Made by a program: the position numbers and the translations under genes. Positions 1-9,320 of a stretch of DNA of 64,000 nt are shown here, in pieces. The stretch lies in NCBI GenBank assembly GCA_002451155.1, contig DKBG01000042.1, forward strand, positions 1 to 64,000. The letters run 5' to 3'. Each line of letters starts with the position of its first letter. Within the stretch, counting starts at the first letter, position 1. Origin of the DNA: Ignavibacteria bacterium UBA6906. Lineage in GTDB: Bacteria > Bacteroidota > Ignavibacteria > UBA10030 > UBA6906. Under the pieces are notes generated by a model. That model was not told the origin of the DNA and did not search any database. It worked only from the letters and a program-made list of their open reading frames with translations.

Positions 1-1
1 C

Positions 2-805
2 TCCGTCGCGGCACACCGCGAGGCGATGCAGCGGGCGAAACCAGGCATGTACGAGTTCGAACTCCAGGCAGTCTTCGAATATGTCTATACCACCAGCGGT
101 TCTCCGCGCTACGGGTATCCCTGCATCATTGGCTCCGGCCCCAACAGCACGATTCTTCACTATGCACGCAACACCCGCCGGATCCGAGAGGGAGATCTGA
201 TCTTGATGGACTGCGGTGCAGAATACGGGTACTATTCAGCCGACATCACACGGACGATCCCGGCAAACGGAACATTCTCACCAGAACAACGGCAAATATA
301 CGACCTGGTTCTCAAGGCACAGGATGCTGCGATGGGCCGGATCAAACCGGGTATCGTGAAGGCCTTACTGGACACGGTCATCGACGATGTCCTCAGCGAA
401 GGGTTGATGCGACTTGGATTCATCAGGGAAAAGAAAGATTTCAGAATTTTTTCGCTGCACGGGTACGCGCACTGGATCGGGCTTGATGTCCACGACGTGG
501 GGGGATATCTCGAGAAGGACGGATCACCCGTAAGGCTGTCTCCCGGGATGGTGTTCACTCTGGAGCCGGGGCTTTATATCAGGCCGGGAGTGTTCGATAC
601 GCTGAAGGCACACGGATATCAGGATTCGGAGGTCGAGCGCATCAAGGAGAACGTTACCCCCTTTCTTGGAATCGGGGTTCGCATTGAGGATGACATCCTC
701 GTCACTGAGACAGGGTACGTCAACCTGAGTGCGGCGGCGCCACGGACCCCTGACGAGATCGAAACCCTCATGAAGAGATCGGCCAGGACAGGGCTCATCA
801 GATAG
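2..805 (+). CDS. Xaa-Pro aminopeptidase (M24 family), 5'-truncated by the window edge
   Basis: The gene is open from base 2 with no start, so its N-terminal part lies outside the window; at least 267 residues are visible. It is the pita-bread metallopeptidase domain of M24 aminopeptidase P, which removes an N-terminal residue preceding proline. The five metal ligands are recognisable: two Asp in MDCGAEYGYYSADITRT, His in HGYAHWIGLDVHD, Glu in LEPGLYI and Glu in GVRIEDDILVTE. The last motif favours aminopeptidase P or prolidase over methionine aminopeptidase. It converges on the D-aminoacylase-like gene. With the nearby S9 and M28 peptidases it suggests breakdown of proline-rich peptides. The family is clear; exact substrate is not. 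Confidence 0.9.
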   Translation, partial: SVAAHREAMQRAKPGMYEFELQAVFEYVYTTSGSPRYGYPCIIGSGPNSTILHYARNTRRIREGDLILMDCGAEYGYYSADITRTIPANGTFSPEQRQIYDLVLKAQDAAMGRIKPGIVKALLDTVIDDVLSEGLMRLGFIREKKDFRIFSLHGYAHWIGLDVHDVGGYLEKDGSPVRLSPGMVFTLEPGLYIRPGVFDTLKAHGYQDSEVERIKENVTPFLGIGVRIEDDILVTETGYVNLSAAAPRTPDEIETLMKRSARTGLIR

Positions 806-864
806 AATCCCGCACCACGCCGGAAGGATTTTAGGGATTTCCAGATGAGGATGGGGTGCCCCGG

Positions 865-2586
865 TTACCCGGCGTTGCTTCTCAGCACCTTTCCGGGCAG
901 CAGATCAGTCTGTTTTCCGCCGTCGATCACCGGAACGCCGTTCACAAGCACGAACGGTATCCCGTCCGGGAACTGATGGGGGTCCACGAAGGTCGCACGG
1001 TCCCGGATCCGCGCATAGTCAAAGAGCACTATGTCCGCCGCGTTACCGGGTGCAAGCACGCCGCGGTCGGAGAGACCGAGCTTCGCCGCCGGGAGAGATG
1101 TCATTTTCCGTATCATGTCCGGCAGGGACGTTATCTTTCTCTCGCGTTGATAGAGAGCGATTGCCCGGGGGAATGTTCCGTAGCACCGTGGGTGTGGACG
1201 GCTCGTCGGGCGGGAGGGCGAGTAGGAACCGCCGTCTGATGCAACCATGGTGTTCTTCCAAGCCAGGACCATTTCCGTCCCCGCTTCATCCATGCCGAAC
1301 CCGACCATTCCAACACGGGTCTCTTCTTCCCGGAGAAGCTGGACGGCCACCTCAAACGGATCGATGGACTGTTCCCCGGCGATCGCGGCCAGAGTTTTTC
1401 CCTGCAGGTCCTTGTTCTGCTCCGTCGCGACTGATGAGATCAGCACTGCATCCCAGGACCCGAGTCCCTCGATCCTCCTGAGAACCTCCTGATTCATACG
1501 TGCAAGCGCATCCCGATCCTGGAGGCGTTCGAGGAACATGGCTGTTCCACCCTCCCGAGCCCAGAGCGGGAAAAGGGCGCTCAGATCGGTATTGTAGGCG
1601 ACGTAAGGATAGCGGTCCGCGTGGACGTCCAGCCCCGACGCAAGCGCCTTCTCAAGGAGCTCGATGGCCTGTGCCTGTTTTGACCAGTTGCGCCTGTATT
1701 GGGCTTTCAGGTGGGACACCTGGAGCCGGGCACCGGCGTCGTTCGCGATGGTTATCGCTTCCTGGATCGCCTCGAGCAGGCGGTCATCTTCGTTGCGCAT
1801 GTGGGTGGCGTAGATTCGCAGACGGTCGGGGACAATCCGAATGACCTCGCTGAGTTCCGCGGACGACGCAAAGCTTCCCGGTGTATACTCCAGTCCGGTG
1901 GACGTCCCCCACGCGCCCTGTTCAATTGCGCGGAGGGCCTCCCGCTGCATGGCGCGGACCTCATCCTGTGTCGCGGGCCGGTTTTCCATACCGACCACGA
2001 CTTCACGAAGCGTTCCAAGGCCCACAAACGTCAGGATATTCTGCGTGGTCCCCCGTTGCTCGAGCAGCGTCAGGAACCCGTCGATGTCCCGGTAGGGACA
2101 TTCAAACCCGAATTCCTCCCTGAAGAGGCGGACTGCACGCTGCAGGGACGGTCCGCCGAGCGGTGCGGCAGAATCGCCGTCCATCCCGGTCGCTTCCGTC
2201 GTGACCCCCTGATGTACTTTGCTTTCCGCTCTCGGGTCACGGAAGAGCTCCGTATCCGTGTGGGAGTGGATGTCGATGAAGCCGGGAGCGACTTTAAGCG
2301 CAGACGCGTCGATTGTTCGCCCGGCCGTGGCATTCCCGAGATCCCCCACTTCGACAATGCGCCCGCCCCGAACCCCCACATCCGCCCTCCACTCTCTTTT
2401 TCCCGTTCCGTCGAGCACTGACCCTCCGGCGATCAGGATGTCAAGAGCAGGCCGCGCAGTAACCGTTTCTCTCCCAGCCGCACACCCTGTCAGCACCGCA
2501 CCTGCACTGGCTGCGGCAGTAGCCAGAAATTCTCTACGAGTCCACGCCGCCCGCACATCGGGCTGTTCTTCCAGCGGATGTTTCAT
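865..2586 (-). CDS. D-aminoacylase / N-acyl-D-amino-acid deacylase-like amidohydrolase, Tat lipoprotein
   Basis: A 573-residue amidohydrolase. The N-terminus has a twin-arginine motif (TRREFLAT) and a lipobox-like LTGC, so it is probably exported folded by Tat and lipid-anchored. The metal site is visible: GFIDIHSHTD (about residue 107), QVSHLKAQ, the DRYPYVAYNTDL segment and ASDGG near the C-terminus. These fit the D-aminoacylase / D-glutamate deacylase group, which hydrolyses N-acyl-D-amino acids. The start overlaps the stop of the upstream homoserine dehydrogenase by 4 bp (ATGA), indicating translational coupling as the last gene of a four-gene minus-strand group. Related dihydroorotase-like enzymes cannot be wholly excluded. 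Confidence 0.85.
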   Translation of the reverse strand: MKHPLEEQPDVRAAWTRREFLATAAASAGAVLTGCAAGRETVTARPALDILIAGGSVLDGTGKREWRADVGVRGGRIVEVGDLGNATAGRTIDASALKVAPGFIDIHSHTDTELFRDPRAESKVHQGVTTEATGMDGDSAAPLGGPSLQRAVRLFREEFGFECPYRDIDGFLTLLEQRGTTQNILTFVGLGTLREVVVGMENRPATQDEVRAMQREALRAIEQGAWGTSTGLEYTPGSFASSAELSEVIRIVPDRLRIYATHMRNEDDRLLEAIQEAITIANDAGARLQVSHLKAQYRRNWSKQAQAIELLEKALASGLDVHADRYPYVAYNTDLSALFPLWAREGGTAMFLERLQDRDALARMNQEVLRRIEGLGSWDAVLISSVATEQNKDLQGKTLAAIAGEQSIDPFEVAVQLLREEETRVGMVGFGMDEAGTEMVLAWKNTMVASDGGSYSPSRPTSRPHPRCYGTFPRAIALYQRERKITSLPDMIRKMTSLPAAKLGLSDRGVLAPGNAADIVLFDYARIRDRATFVDPHQFPDGIPFVLVNGVPVIDGGKQTDLLPGKVLRSNAG

Positions 2587-3626
2587 CCTGGCCGGCCCTC
2601 CGTAGGATGGGAGGAGAGGAGGAGAAGATCGTTCAGCACACCGTATGCGGTATCATAGAGCGTAGGGCGTTCCTGTGTGATCAAAATCGGACACATCAAG
2701 TCCGTCTCGATGCGCAAGATCGACCCGCTTCCCTGTACGCCCGCGAACGGATGGTTCAGTGGAAGGGTTGCAAGCTCAACACGTCCTCGTACTCGCGATC
2801 CTTCGCGCCAGCCGCGACCAACTAGGCGGAGAATCTTCCCCTCTGCACGGGTCTTCTTCACTTTTGCCGGCGTCAGACCGGAAATCCCTTGCCGGACGAT
2901 ATCGGGAGGCGTGAGCGAGGCATTCATGAGCGCGTTGGCGAGTACGGACACCTTTGCCGCGGCGTCCCATCCGTCCAGGTCGTGCGCCGCATCCGCCTCG
3001 ACAAAACCTTCGCGGCGAGCCTGTTCGAGAGCCCCCTCGAGATCCGCTCCATCTTCCATTCTGGTGAGAATATAGGTCGTCGTGGAATTCAGGATTCCAG
3101 AAAATCCTTTCACGACGCACCCTTTTAGTGACGACTCCGCCAGCGAAAACACGGGAGCGCCGTCCATCACGGTGGATTCGTAGAGAAATCGGGCGCGGTT
3201 CTTCGCCGCACAATCGCGCAGTTCCCGGAACGCAAAGGCGGCCGGCCCCTTGTTCGCCGTAACCACCGATCGTCCGCGGGAGAGGGCGGTCTTGACGTAC
3301 GTTGTGGCCGGCTCCCCCTTTCCCTCGATGGAGAGGGGCGTGAGTTCAACCAGAACATCATACTCGAGGTTCGCGAGTGCCTCTGTGGCAGTGACTCGGA
3401 GGAACTCGGGGTTGGCGCGGTCGAACGATCCAGTTGACCGGATCTCGGTCACGGCACGGGTGAGGTTGATTCCGCGGGGATTCGCGAGCGCACCCTTTGT
3501 CCGCGTCACCAGTCCCGTCACCTGCACATCAAGGGAATTCAGGCCGGGAAAACGAGGCCGCTCAACAGTGAGAAGAGAGGCCACAGTCCGGCCGACGTTT
3601 CCGAAGCCAAGCAGAAGGACCCGCAT
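2583..3626 (-). CDS. Homoserine dehydrogenase-like protein
   Basis: 347 residues, near the size of a homoserine dehydrogenase without an ACT domain. An N-terminal Rossmann motif (LLGFGNVGR, residues 5-13) is followed by VTANKGPAA and the family signature GILNSTTTYIL. EADAAHDLDGWDAAAK carries the conserved Asp and Lys of the catalytic domain. The usual reaction is reversible conversion of aspartate semialdehyde to homoserine with NAD(P)H on the way to Thr and Met. It lies 17 bp after the cysteine-desulfurase-like gene and overlaps the D-aminoacylase-like gene, a peptide-catabolism setting rather than a thr operon, so a catabolic role is possible. Confidence 0.87.
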   Translation of the reverse strand: MRVLLLGFGNVGRTVASLLTVERPRFPGLNSLDVQVTGLVTRTKGALANPRGINLTRAVTEIRSTGSFDRANPEFLRVTATEALANLEYDVLVELTPLSIEGKGEPATTYVKTALSRGRSVVTANKGPAAFAFRELRDCAAKNRARFLYESTVMDGAPVFSLAESSLKGCVVKGFSGILNSTTTYILTRMEDGADLEGALEQARREGFVEADAAHDLDGWDAAAKVSVLANALMNASLTPPDIVRQGISGLTPAKVKKTRAEGKILRLVGRGWREGSRVRGRVELATLPLNHPFAGVQGSGSILRIETDLMCPILITQERPTLYDTAYGVLNDLLLLSSHPTEGRPG

Positions 3627-3643
3627 AATCTCTCGGTTTCTGT

Positions 3644-4894
3644 CTATTGTTTTGCCCCGGCCAGGTGACGGACCCCTTCGAGCAGGCGGTCTATCTCTTC
3701 AGCCGTTGTATACAGGGAAACCCCCACGCGCGTCACGCCGCCGCCATCCAGCAGCCCCAGAACTTCCATCGGCCGGATCGCGTAAAAATGGCCGTCCCAT
3801 GTACAGATACCCCTCTCTGCCAGGAACGCGGCGACCTCCTCAGCCCGGCGGTCTTTCATCGTGAATGACACCGTCGGGGCACGCAAGGCGGAGTCGAATG
3901 TCTGCCCATGGACAGTGACACCGGTGATTGCCGAGAGACCAGCGTGCAATCGCGCGCCGAGCGCCCGCTCATGACCCCCGACGGACTCCATCGCGCTGAC
4001 AAGTTTTTCCCGAAGCGGCTCTCCGTTCCCAAGACTGGCGAGATACGCAATCGCTGCCTTGACGCCCGCGAGGGCCGCATGGTTCTGTGTGCCGGTCTCA
4101 ATTCTGAATGGAGCCCGCGGATCCTGGGTTCGCAACCGATCTGTCTGGAGCTGTTCCAGCAGGCCCTCACGGGAGTAAAGGATGCCGACGTGGGGGCCAT
4201 AGAACTTGTACGCGGAACAGAGGAGAAAGTCGACGCCGGCGGTGAGCACATCGATGGGAAAATGGGGAGCATAGTGCACCGCGTCGACACAAAGCATCGC
4301 CCCGCGGGCGTACGTCAGCGCACGTGCGCGGGTGACATCGTTGACCGTCCCGAACGCGTTCGACGCCCATCCCATCGCCACAAGACGTGTTCGCTCCGTC
4401 ATCAATGAAGCCAGGTGTTCGTAATCGAGCGAGGCGTCCGGTGTGACCCTGATCTCACGGACGATGACCCCGGCCTCCCGCAGTGCAAGCCACGGACCCC
4501 TGTTCGCCTCGTGATCGAGTTGCGTGATCAGCACTTCGTCCCCCGGCCGAAAAGACCGGGCCAGCGCCTTGCTGAGAGAGAAGGTTAGCGTCGTCATGTT
4601 CGCGCCAAACGAGACGGTCCGCGGATCTCCGGCTCCAAGGAATGCCGCCACGGCGTCGCGAGTCTCCTCAATCAATCGGTCGGTTTCCCGAGCCGTCACG
4701 AATGTTCCGTGGGTGTTCGCATTCATCGTCGCGTAGTAACCGGAAACGGCGTCGATAACCTGCCGGGGGACCTGGGTCCCGGCGGGCCCGTCGAGATAGG
4801 CAAGCGGGAAGCCGTTCCACTGGCGGGAGAGAGCTGGAAAATCAGCCCGTCGCGATTCAACTTCCCGAAAGTGTGATCCGGCAGGCGTCTTCAT
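3644..4894 (-). CDS. PLP-dependent cysteine desulfurase / aminotransferase class V family protein
   Basis: 416 residues with the fold-type I class V aminotransferase layout. The PLP lysine sits in SAYKFYGPHVGILYS, the cofactor Asp in MLCVDAVHYAPH, and the early phosphate-binding segment reads FGANMTTLTFSLSKAL. This resembles the standalone cysteine-desulfurase-like family (CsdA/SufS relatives and selenocysteine lyases). A GGAGG Shine-Dalgarno lies 6 bp before the ATG. It begins 10 bp after the S9 peptidase and is followed closely by homoserine dehydrogenase. No iron-sulfur assembly genes (iscU, sufB) adjoin it, so it may act on sulfur amino acids released from peptides, or on another substrate altogether. 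Confidence 0.82.
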   Translation of the reverse strand: MKTPAGSHFREVESRRADFPALSRQWNGFPLAYLDGPAGTQVPRQVIDAVSGYYATMNANTHGTFVTARETDRLIEETRDAVAAFLGAGDPRTVSFGANMTTLTFSLSKALARSFRPGDEVLITQLDHEANRGPWLALREAGVIVREIRVTPDASLDYEHLASLMTERTRLVAMGWASNAFGTVNDVTRARALTYARGAMLCVDAVHYAPHFPIDVLTAGVDFLLCSAYKFYGPHVGILYSREGLLEQLQTDRLRTQDPRAPFRIETGTQNHAALAGVKAAIAYLASLGNGEPLREKLVSAMESVGGHERALGARLHAGLSAITGVTVHGQTFDSALRAPTVSFTMKDRRAEEVAAFLAERGICTWDGHFYAIRPMEVLGLLDGGGVTRVGVSLYTTAEEIDRLLEGVRHLAGAKQ

Positions 4895-4904
4895 GGCTGC
4901 CTCC

Positions 4905-7145
4905 TCAGAAGGGTCGTCCGACTCTCACGGATTTGAACTGCTCAGCCGGGAATTCCTTCTCCAGGAGATACCGGTAGTAGAAACGATAGGTTTCTGATCT
5001 GTCATGGCTGGCCTTCGGCCCTCTCCATCCGTGGCGGCCGTTCGGATAGAGCATAAACTCAAAGTGCTTTCCGAGATCCTCTAGCTTGCCCACAAGCTGC
5101 AGGCTGTTCTGCATATGGACGTTGTCATCCATCGTCCCGTGAACGATGCGCAGGAGGCCCCTGTACTTGTCTGCGTGAGTCATCACCGACCCGAAGGCAT
5201 ATCCTTCCGGATTCTCTTCTTTGGAATCCATATACCTCTCGGTGTAGTGTGAGTCGTATAGCTCCCAATCAGTCACCGAATACGATGCAATGCCGTGGGT
5301 AAAGTACTCTGCCCCGTAGGTGAGCGCCATACAGGTAACATACCCGCCGTAACTTCCTCCTGTGATACAGACTTTTGTCGTGTCAACGTAGCCCTGCGCG
5401 CGAAGCCATTTGATGGCCTCAATATAGTCATTCATCTCCCACTTGCCAAGGTTGCGATGCATCAATGCCGCTCCCTTCTTTCCGAAATGGCCGGATCCCC
5501 GATGATCGACCGACATCTGAACCACGCCTTCCATCGCCAGCCACTGGCTGGTGAGATCCCGCCAGCTGTCAGAGACAGTGGCCGAGAGGGGGCCGCCGTA
5601 GATGCTGACCAGGACCGGATACTTTTTGGCGGGATCGAATCCGGTGGGGAGCATGAGACTTGCGGGCAGATCATATCCATCGGATGTTGTAATGCGGATC
5701 ATTTCGTTTTTGGCAAGTCTGTACCGGTCGAAATCCGGCGTCTTGCTGTCACCGAGCTCCTTCAAGAGTTTCCCCTTGTTCGAAAAAACCGCCAGACGCG
5801 TGGGCGTGACCGAATTGGAATACCGGGTGACAAACGCTGACCCCTCCGGGCTCATCGTAATGGTATTCGTGAAGGTACCACTGGTGATTCTGGCCAGGCC
5901 AAGTCCGTTGAGGAACACCTTGTACAGATCAGTCCGTGTGGAGGCTTCTTTCTTCGCCGTGAAATAGAGCACTCCCTCCTTCTCATTCAGGGTCTTGACA
6001 TCGTCCACCGCCCAGTCGCCGCGTGTGAGTCTCGCGCGGAGCTTTCCGTTCATGTCGTAGGAATACAGATGAGCCCAGCCATCCCGATCGCTTTTCAGGA
6101 TGAATCCCGGGTTTTTCGTGAGGAACCAGATTGTCTCACAAAATTCCACCCAGGATGGCTGCGTTTCTTCATAGACGGATGTCTTCCTACCGTTCTCAGG
6201 GTTCACGCCGTAGATGATGAGTGTATCCTGGCCGCGGTTCATCCATTGCACGAAGGCCTGCCTCCCGTCCGGCGTCCAGAACGGCGGGCCGAAATACTGA
6301 TCCGTCTCCTGGTCAAAATCCGCCCAGGTCACCTGTCCGCTGTCCGGCAGACTGACAATCCCGACGCGCACTTCCGGGTTCGGATCTCCGACCTCAGGAT
6401 AGGGCGTTTCTTCAAGGTTGCCATGCTGTCCGTCGGCATCAAAGAGGGGAAAGACCGGAACCTTGGAATCGTCAAACCGGTAGAAAAGAATCCGTTTGCT
6501 GTCGGGAGACCACCAGAATGCGCGGTACTTGCTGGCCCTTCCCAGAATTTCCTCGTAGTACACCCAGGACGCACGGCCGTTGTACACTCGATTGCCACCG
6601 TCCTCCGTGAACCGAGACTCTTTTCCTGTCGCAAGCTCGATTGCATAGAGATCATTGTCACGGGTGAAGGCGACTCGCATGCCGTCCGGGGAGAGTGTAG
6701 GGTTCTTCTCTTCCGCCGGAGATCTGGTGAGCCGCACAACCTTTCCCGTTTCAGTGGCAAGAAAATAGAGATCGTTGTCCGCGCTGTAAATCAGACGCGT
6801 GTACGATTCGTTGTTCGAGGAGGGGGAATTTGCCCGCACACCCCCGGGAAGAGAATCGGCAAATTGTTCAAGGTCCCGGTACACCTGTTCGTCGCCGGTT
6901 CTCCAGTTCAACGCATAGACCTTTTGACGCTCATCGCCCCGGTTTCTTTTCGTCACCAGAACCCGATCTTCGTCAGCCCAGCCCGACACCGTGGGGAGTT
7001 GAGCCAGAAGCTGCGGTTTGCCTTCCTTGAAGATCTGCTCGAACGTCAGCGTCGCCTTCTCCTGTGCGGTTATCGAGCGAAGGGAACCGATCACCAGTAG
7101 CAGTGCGACCGGAAGCATGCCGATCAGTCTGACGCGATTGCCCAT
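4905..7145 (-). CDS. Dipeptidyl-peptidase IV-like S9 family serine peptidase (first of three)
   Basis: 746 residues from the ATG at 7145, chosen because AGGAAGG precedes it and the product then starts with a signal peptide ending near TAQ. An N-terminal beta-propeller carries the DPP-IV double-Glu segment (VYYEEILGR), which anchors the free N-terminus of substrates. The C-terminal alpha/beta-hydrolase has GGSYGGY (nucleophile Ser598), Asp in GTMDDNVH and His in NGRHGW. Known enzymes of this family release X-Pro or X-Ala dipeptides in the periplasm. It heads a minus-strand group with cysteine-desulfurase-like, homoserine dehydrogenase and D-aminoacylase-like genes. Paralogues lie at 45632-47881 and 61730-63958. 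Confidence 0.93.
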   Translation of the reverse strand: MGNRVRLIGMLPVALLLVIGSLRSITAQEKATLTFEQIFKEGKPQLLAQLPTVSGWADEDRVLVTKRNRGDERQKVYALNWRTGDEQVYRDLEQFADSLPGGVRANSPSSNNESYTRLIYSADNDLYFLATETGKVVRLTRSPAEEKNPTLSPDGMRVAFTRDNDLYAIELATGKESRFTEDGGNRVYNGRASWVYYEEILGRASKYRAFWWSPDSKRILFYRFDDSKVPVFPLFDADGQHGNLEETPYPEVGDPNPEVRVGIVSLPDSGQVTWADFDQETDQYFGPPFWTPDGRQAFVQWMNRGQDTLIIYGVNPENGRKTSVYEETQPSWVEFCETIWFLTKNPGFILKSDRDGWAHLYSYDMNGKLRARLTRGDWAVDDVKTLNEKEGVLYFTAKKEASTRTDLYKVFLNGLGLARITSGTFTNTITMSPEGSAFVTRYSNSVTPTRLAVFSNKGKLLKELGDSKTPDFDRYRLAKNEMIRITTSDGYDLPASLMLPTGFDPAKKYPVLVSIYGGPLSATVSDSWRDLTSQWLAMEGVVQMSVDHRGSGHFGKKGAALMHRNLGKWEMNDYIEAIKWLRAQGYVDTTKVCITGGSYGGYVTCMALTYGAEYFTHGIASYSVTDWELYDSHYTERYMDSKEENPEGYAFGSVMTHADKYRGLLRIVHGTMDDNVHMQNSLQLVGKLEDLGKHFEFMLYPNGRHGWRGPKASHDRSETYRFYYRYLLEKEFPAEQFKSVRVGRPF

Positions 7146-7637
7146 ACACGTATCCTTCCTGAGGGTGGGTGCACTGTCGTTGGGTTCATTGAGACACAAA
7201 AGGAGAGTTATCCGGGAAATCGTGGCAACGGGAACACCCTGTCAGGGAAAGCATACAGGACGGCGTCCTGGGCGTCCATATCCTTCTGAAGATATGCGAT
7301 CAGAGCTCTCCGACCTACTCCGGGGCTCACAGACCGCTCAGCACGACCATCGAAATTCATCCGGCACATGGGGAGGCACCCGGATATTCTTCTCTTCCAT
7401 CACACGCTTGTATATGCATGCTTGTTGCGCATTTCATGATACCCGATCTCGTTGCCTTCACGCGCTGCCCACGGACTCGGAGACCGCGACGGTACTGTGG
7501 GGAGGTAGACCCCGCCGATATGCCTGGCATCTTCACAGATACCCGGAATGTCCCACTGCGACACCGGCGGGCCAGCCGGGTGATTGGATCCCCCGCCTGA
7601 ATATTCCCTCGAGCGATCCGGGGCCACGAACGTTCGC
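7146..7637. other. Intergenic region, no recognisable gene
   Basis: 492 bp between the end of the M28 peptidase gene and the start of the S9 gene, both on the minus strand. Short open frames exist on both strands, but none has a Shine-Dalgarno site, a signal peptide or a familiar motif. I found no clear terminator hairpin or promoter. It must hold the S9 promoter; it could also contain remnants of a decayed gene that I do not recognise. Confidence 0.5.
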
Positions 7638-9320
7638 TCAGGGAGCGGCTTTCGTCAATTTCCCTTCACGTGTAGCAAGATCCCAGATGTCAAGGAACCC
7701 AAGTTTGATGATGTTCGTCATCTTCGCCCAGTTTACTTTCGACACATCATCAGTGGGAAGGTGGTAATCAGGATGCATGGCCGCCATGAACCCGATGATC
7801 GGCACATCCTTCTGGGCGAATGATGCGTGGTCGCTCCCGCCACCCGGACGTTCCGAGCCCCGGAAGCGAATCTGGAGACCGAGGTGATGATCCGTATTGT
7901 TCTTTTCCGTCACCTCTTTCAGTTCGGGGTACCCCAGTGTGTAGGAGGCACTGCAGCCAACGCCGAGGGAATCCTCCTGTGAGTTTCTGGCAATCATATC
8001 AAAGTTCAGATACATGATGATGCTCGTGAGCGGGACGGGCGGATGCTCCGTAAAATACTCAGACCCGAGGAGCCCTTTTTCTTCTCCGGTCCAGGCCGCA
8101 AAGATGATGGTCTTCGCCGGCTTTGCGCCGGAGGCCGCACATGCTTTCGCTATCGTCATGACCCCGACAGTGCCGGACGCATTGTCGTCAGCACCGTTCC
8201 AGATATATCCTCCGGCCATGCCGACGTGGTCATAATGTGCACCCACCACGAGTACCTCGTCTGTCCTTTCGCCTTCCAGAACACCGATCACGTTCCGTCC
8301 CCGAACCACGCGGGTCATCACGGTCGTGCTCAACCGGAGGGACTTGCCCCTGACCTGCCGGGATTGAGGTTTCATGGTCTCCGCTGCCCGCCTGTCAAAC
8401 GCCGCGAGTGATATCCCGCTTCCCTTGAGGATTTCTTCTGCAACGCGCCGGGTCACCGCGATGACCGGCGGATCGCCGCCAAGCGTATCGGCCGGCAAGG
8501 AGAGCCGGATGCCATAGCCGCTGGAGAGGGGGACATCTCCTTCATAGTATGGCAGGTTCACGCGGAATGGTATGTTTGCGATCCATGATCCCGCCGGATC
8601 AGATTTCAAATTTACCTCAACGATACATGCCGCACCATGGCGGGCTGCGAGGGTATTCTTTTCTCTGTCGCGCCGGAATTCCTGTGCGGTGGAATCGGCC
8701 CGGAACTTCTTGTATGCAGCAGAGGAAGTGTCGGTGTGACCGGGGAAGCCTGACAGGCGAAGGATGGCTTTCCCCCGGACATCGACATTGGCAAACTCAT
8801 CATACGCGTTGTTCGGGTCACTCATCCCGTAGCCGACGAACACAACCGGCGCTGACAGGTCCAGGGCAACGGAAGGGACACTGAGGCTGAAGTCGGTCCG
8901 GTAGTTGAAGGTGAGGGTCCGACGCTCAGTTCCGTCTCCCGAGGTAAGGGCAAGGAGTTGTGAATCCCCCGGCTTCGACTCGATGAAATCGATGTTCTGG
9001 AAGTAGGTCTGTGTTTTCGGACCGCTGCTCCGTCGCCTCATTCCAAACCGGCCCTGTCTTTCCGCCTCAAAATCGCCTCCCGGCTTCAGCCCGTACACCT
9101 GGAACATGCTTGCGATATAATCAGACGCGAGGAATCCGCCCCGCTCGATTGTCGATCGTCCCTCCGTCCAGTCCGAACCGAGAAATTCAAGCTGTCCGCG
9201 GACGGCTTCCCTGGTGATCGCATCAAGCCCTTTCTGTTTGGCCTCCTGGGCAGGGAGGGAGGTTGAACAGAGTATGAGGAGAATGGACACAAAGAGGCGT
9301 ATTCCTTGCGCGCGATGCAT
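7638..9320 (-). CDS. M28 family zinc metallopeptidase (secreted aminopeptidase)
   Basis: 560 residues from the ATG at 9320, preferred over a longer start because AAGGAG sits 8-9 bp upstream and a signal peptide follows, ending near LPAQ. The zinc ligands and catalytic residues of M28 are visible: His and Asp in GAHYDHVGMAGG and WNGADDNASG, Glu-Glu in TGEEKGLLGSEYF, Asp in LNFDMIAR and the final His in GGSDHASF. An insertion before the catalytic core looks like a PA domain. M28 members of this layout are extracytoplasmic aminopeptidases or carboxypeptidases. It lies divergent from the SPFH gene and behind a possible promoter near 9445-9474. Confidence 0.92.
   Translation of the reverse strand: MHRAQGIRLFVSILLILCSTSLPAQEAKQKGLDAITREAVRGQLEFLGSDWTEGRSTIERGGFLASDYIASMFQVYGLKPGGDFEAERQGRFGMRRRSSGPKTQTYFQNIDFIESKPGDSQLLALTSGDGTERRTLTFNYRTDFSLSVPSVALDLSAPVVFVGYGMSDPNNAYDEFANVDVRGKAILRLSGFPGHTDTSSAAYKKFRADSTAQEFRRDREKNTLAARHGAACIVEVNLKSDPAGSWIANIPFRVNLPYYEGDVPLSSGYGIRLSLPADTLGGDPPVIAVTRRVAEEILKGSGISLAAFDRRAAETMKPQSRQVRGKSLRLSTTVMTRVVRGRNVIGVLEGERTDEVLVVGAHYDHVGMAGGYIWNGADDNASGTVGVMTIAKACAASGAKPAKTIIFAAWTGEEKGLLGSEYFTEHPPVPLTSIIMYLNFDMIARNSQEDSLGVGCSASYTLGYPELKEVTEKNNTDHHLGLQIRFRGSERPGGGSDHASFAQKDVPIIGFMAAMHPDYHLPTDDVSKVNWAKMTNIIKLGFLDIWDLATREGKLTKAAP

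Noticed and set aside
6069..7100. Plus-strand open frame of 343 codons opposite the first S9 peptidase
   Set aside because: Antisense shadow of a clear gene; low-complexity, Arg/Pro-rich product with no motif.
7018..7767. Plus-strand open frame of 249 codons bridging the gap between the S9 and M28 genes
   Set aside because: It overlaps the ends of two certain genes on the other strand and has no start signal or recognisable product.
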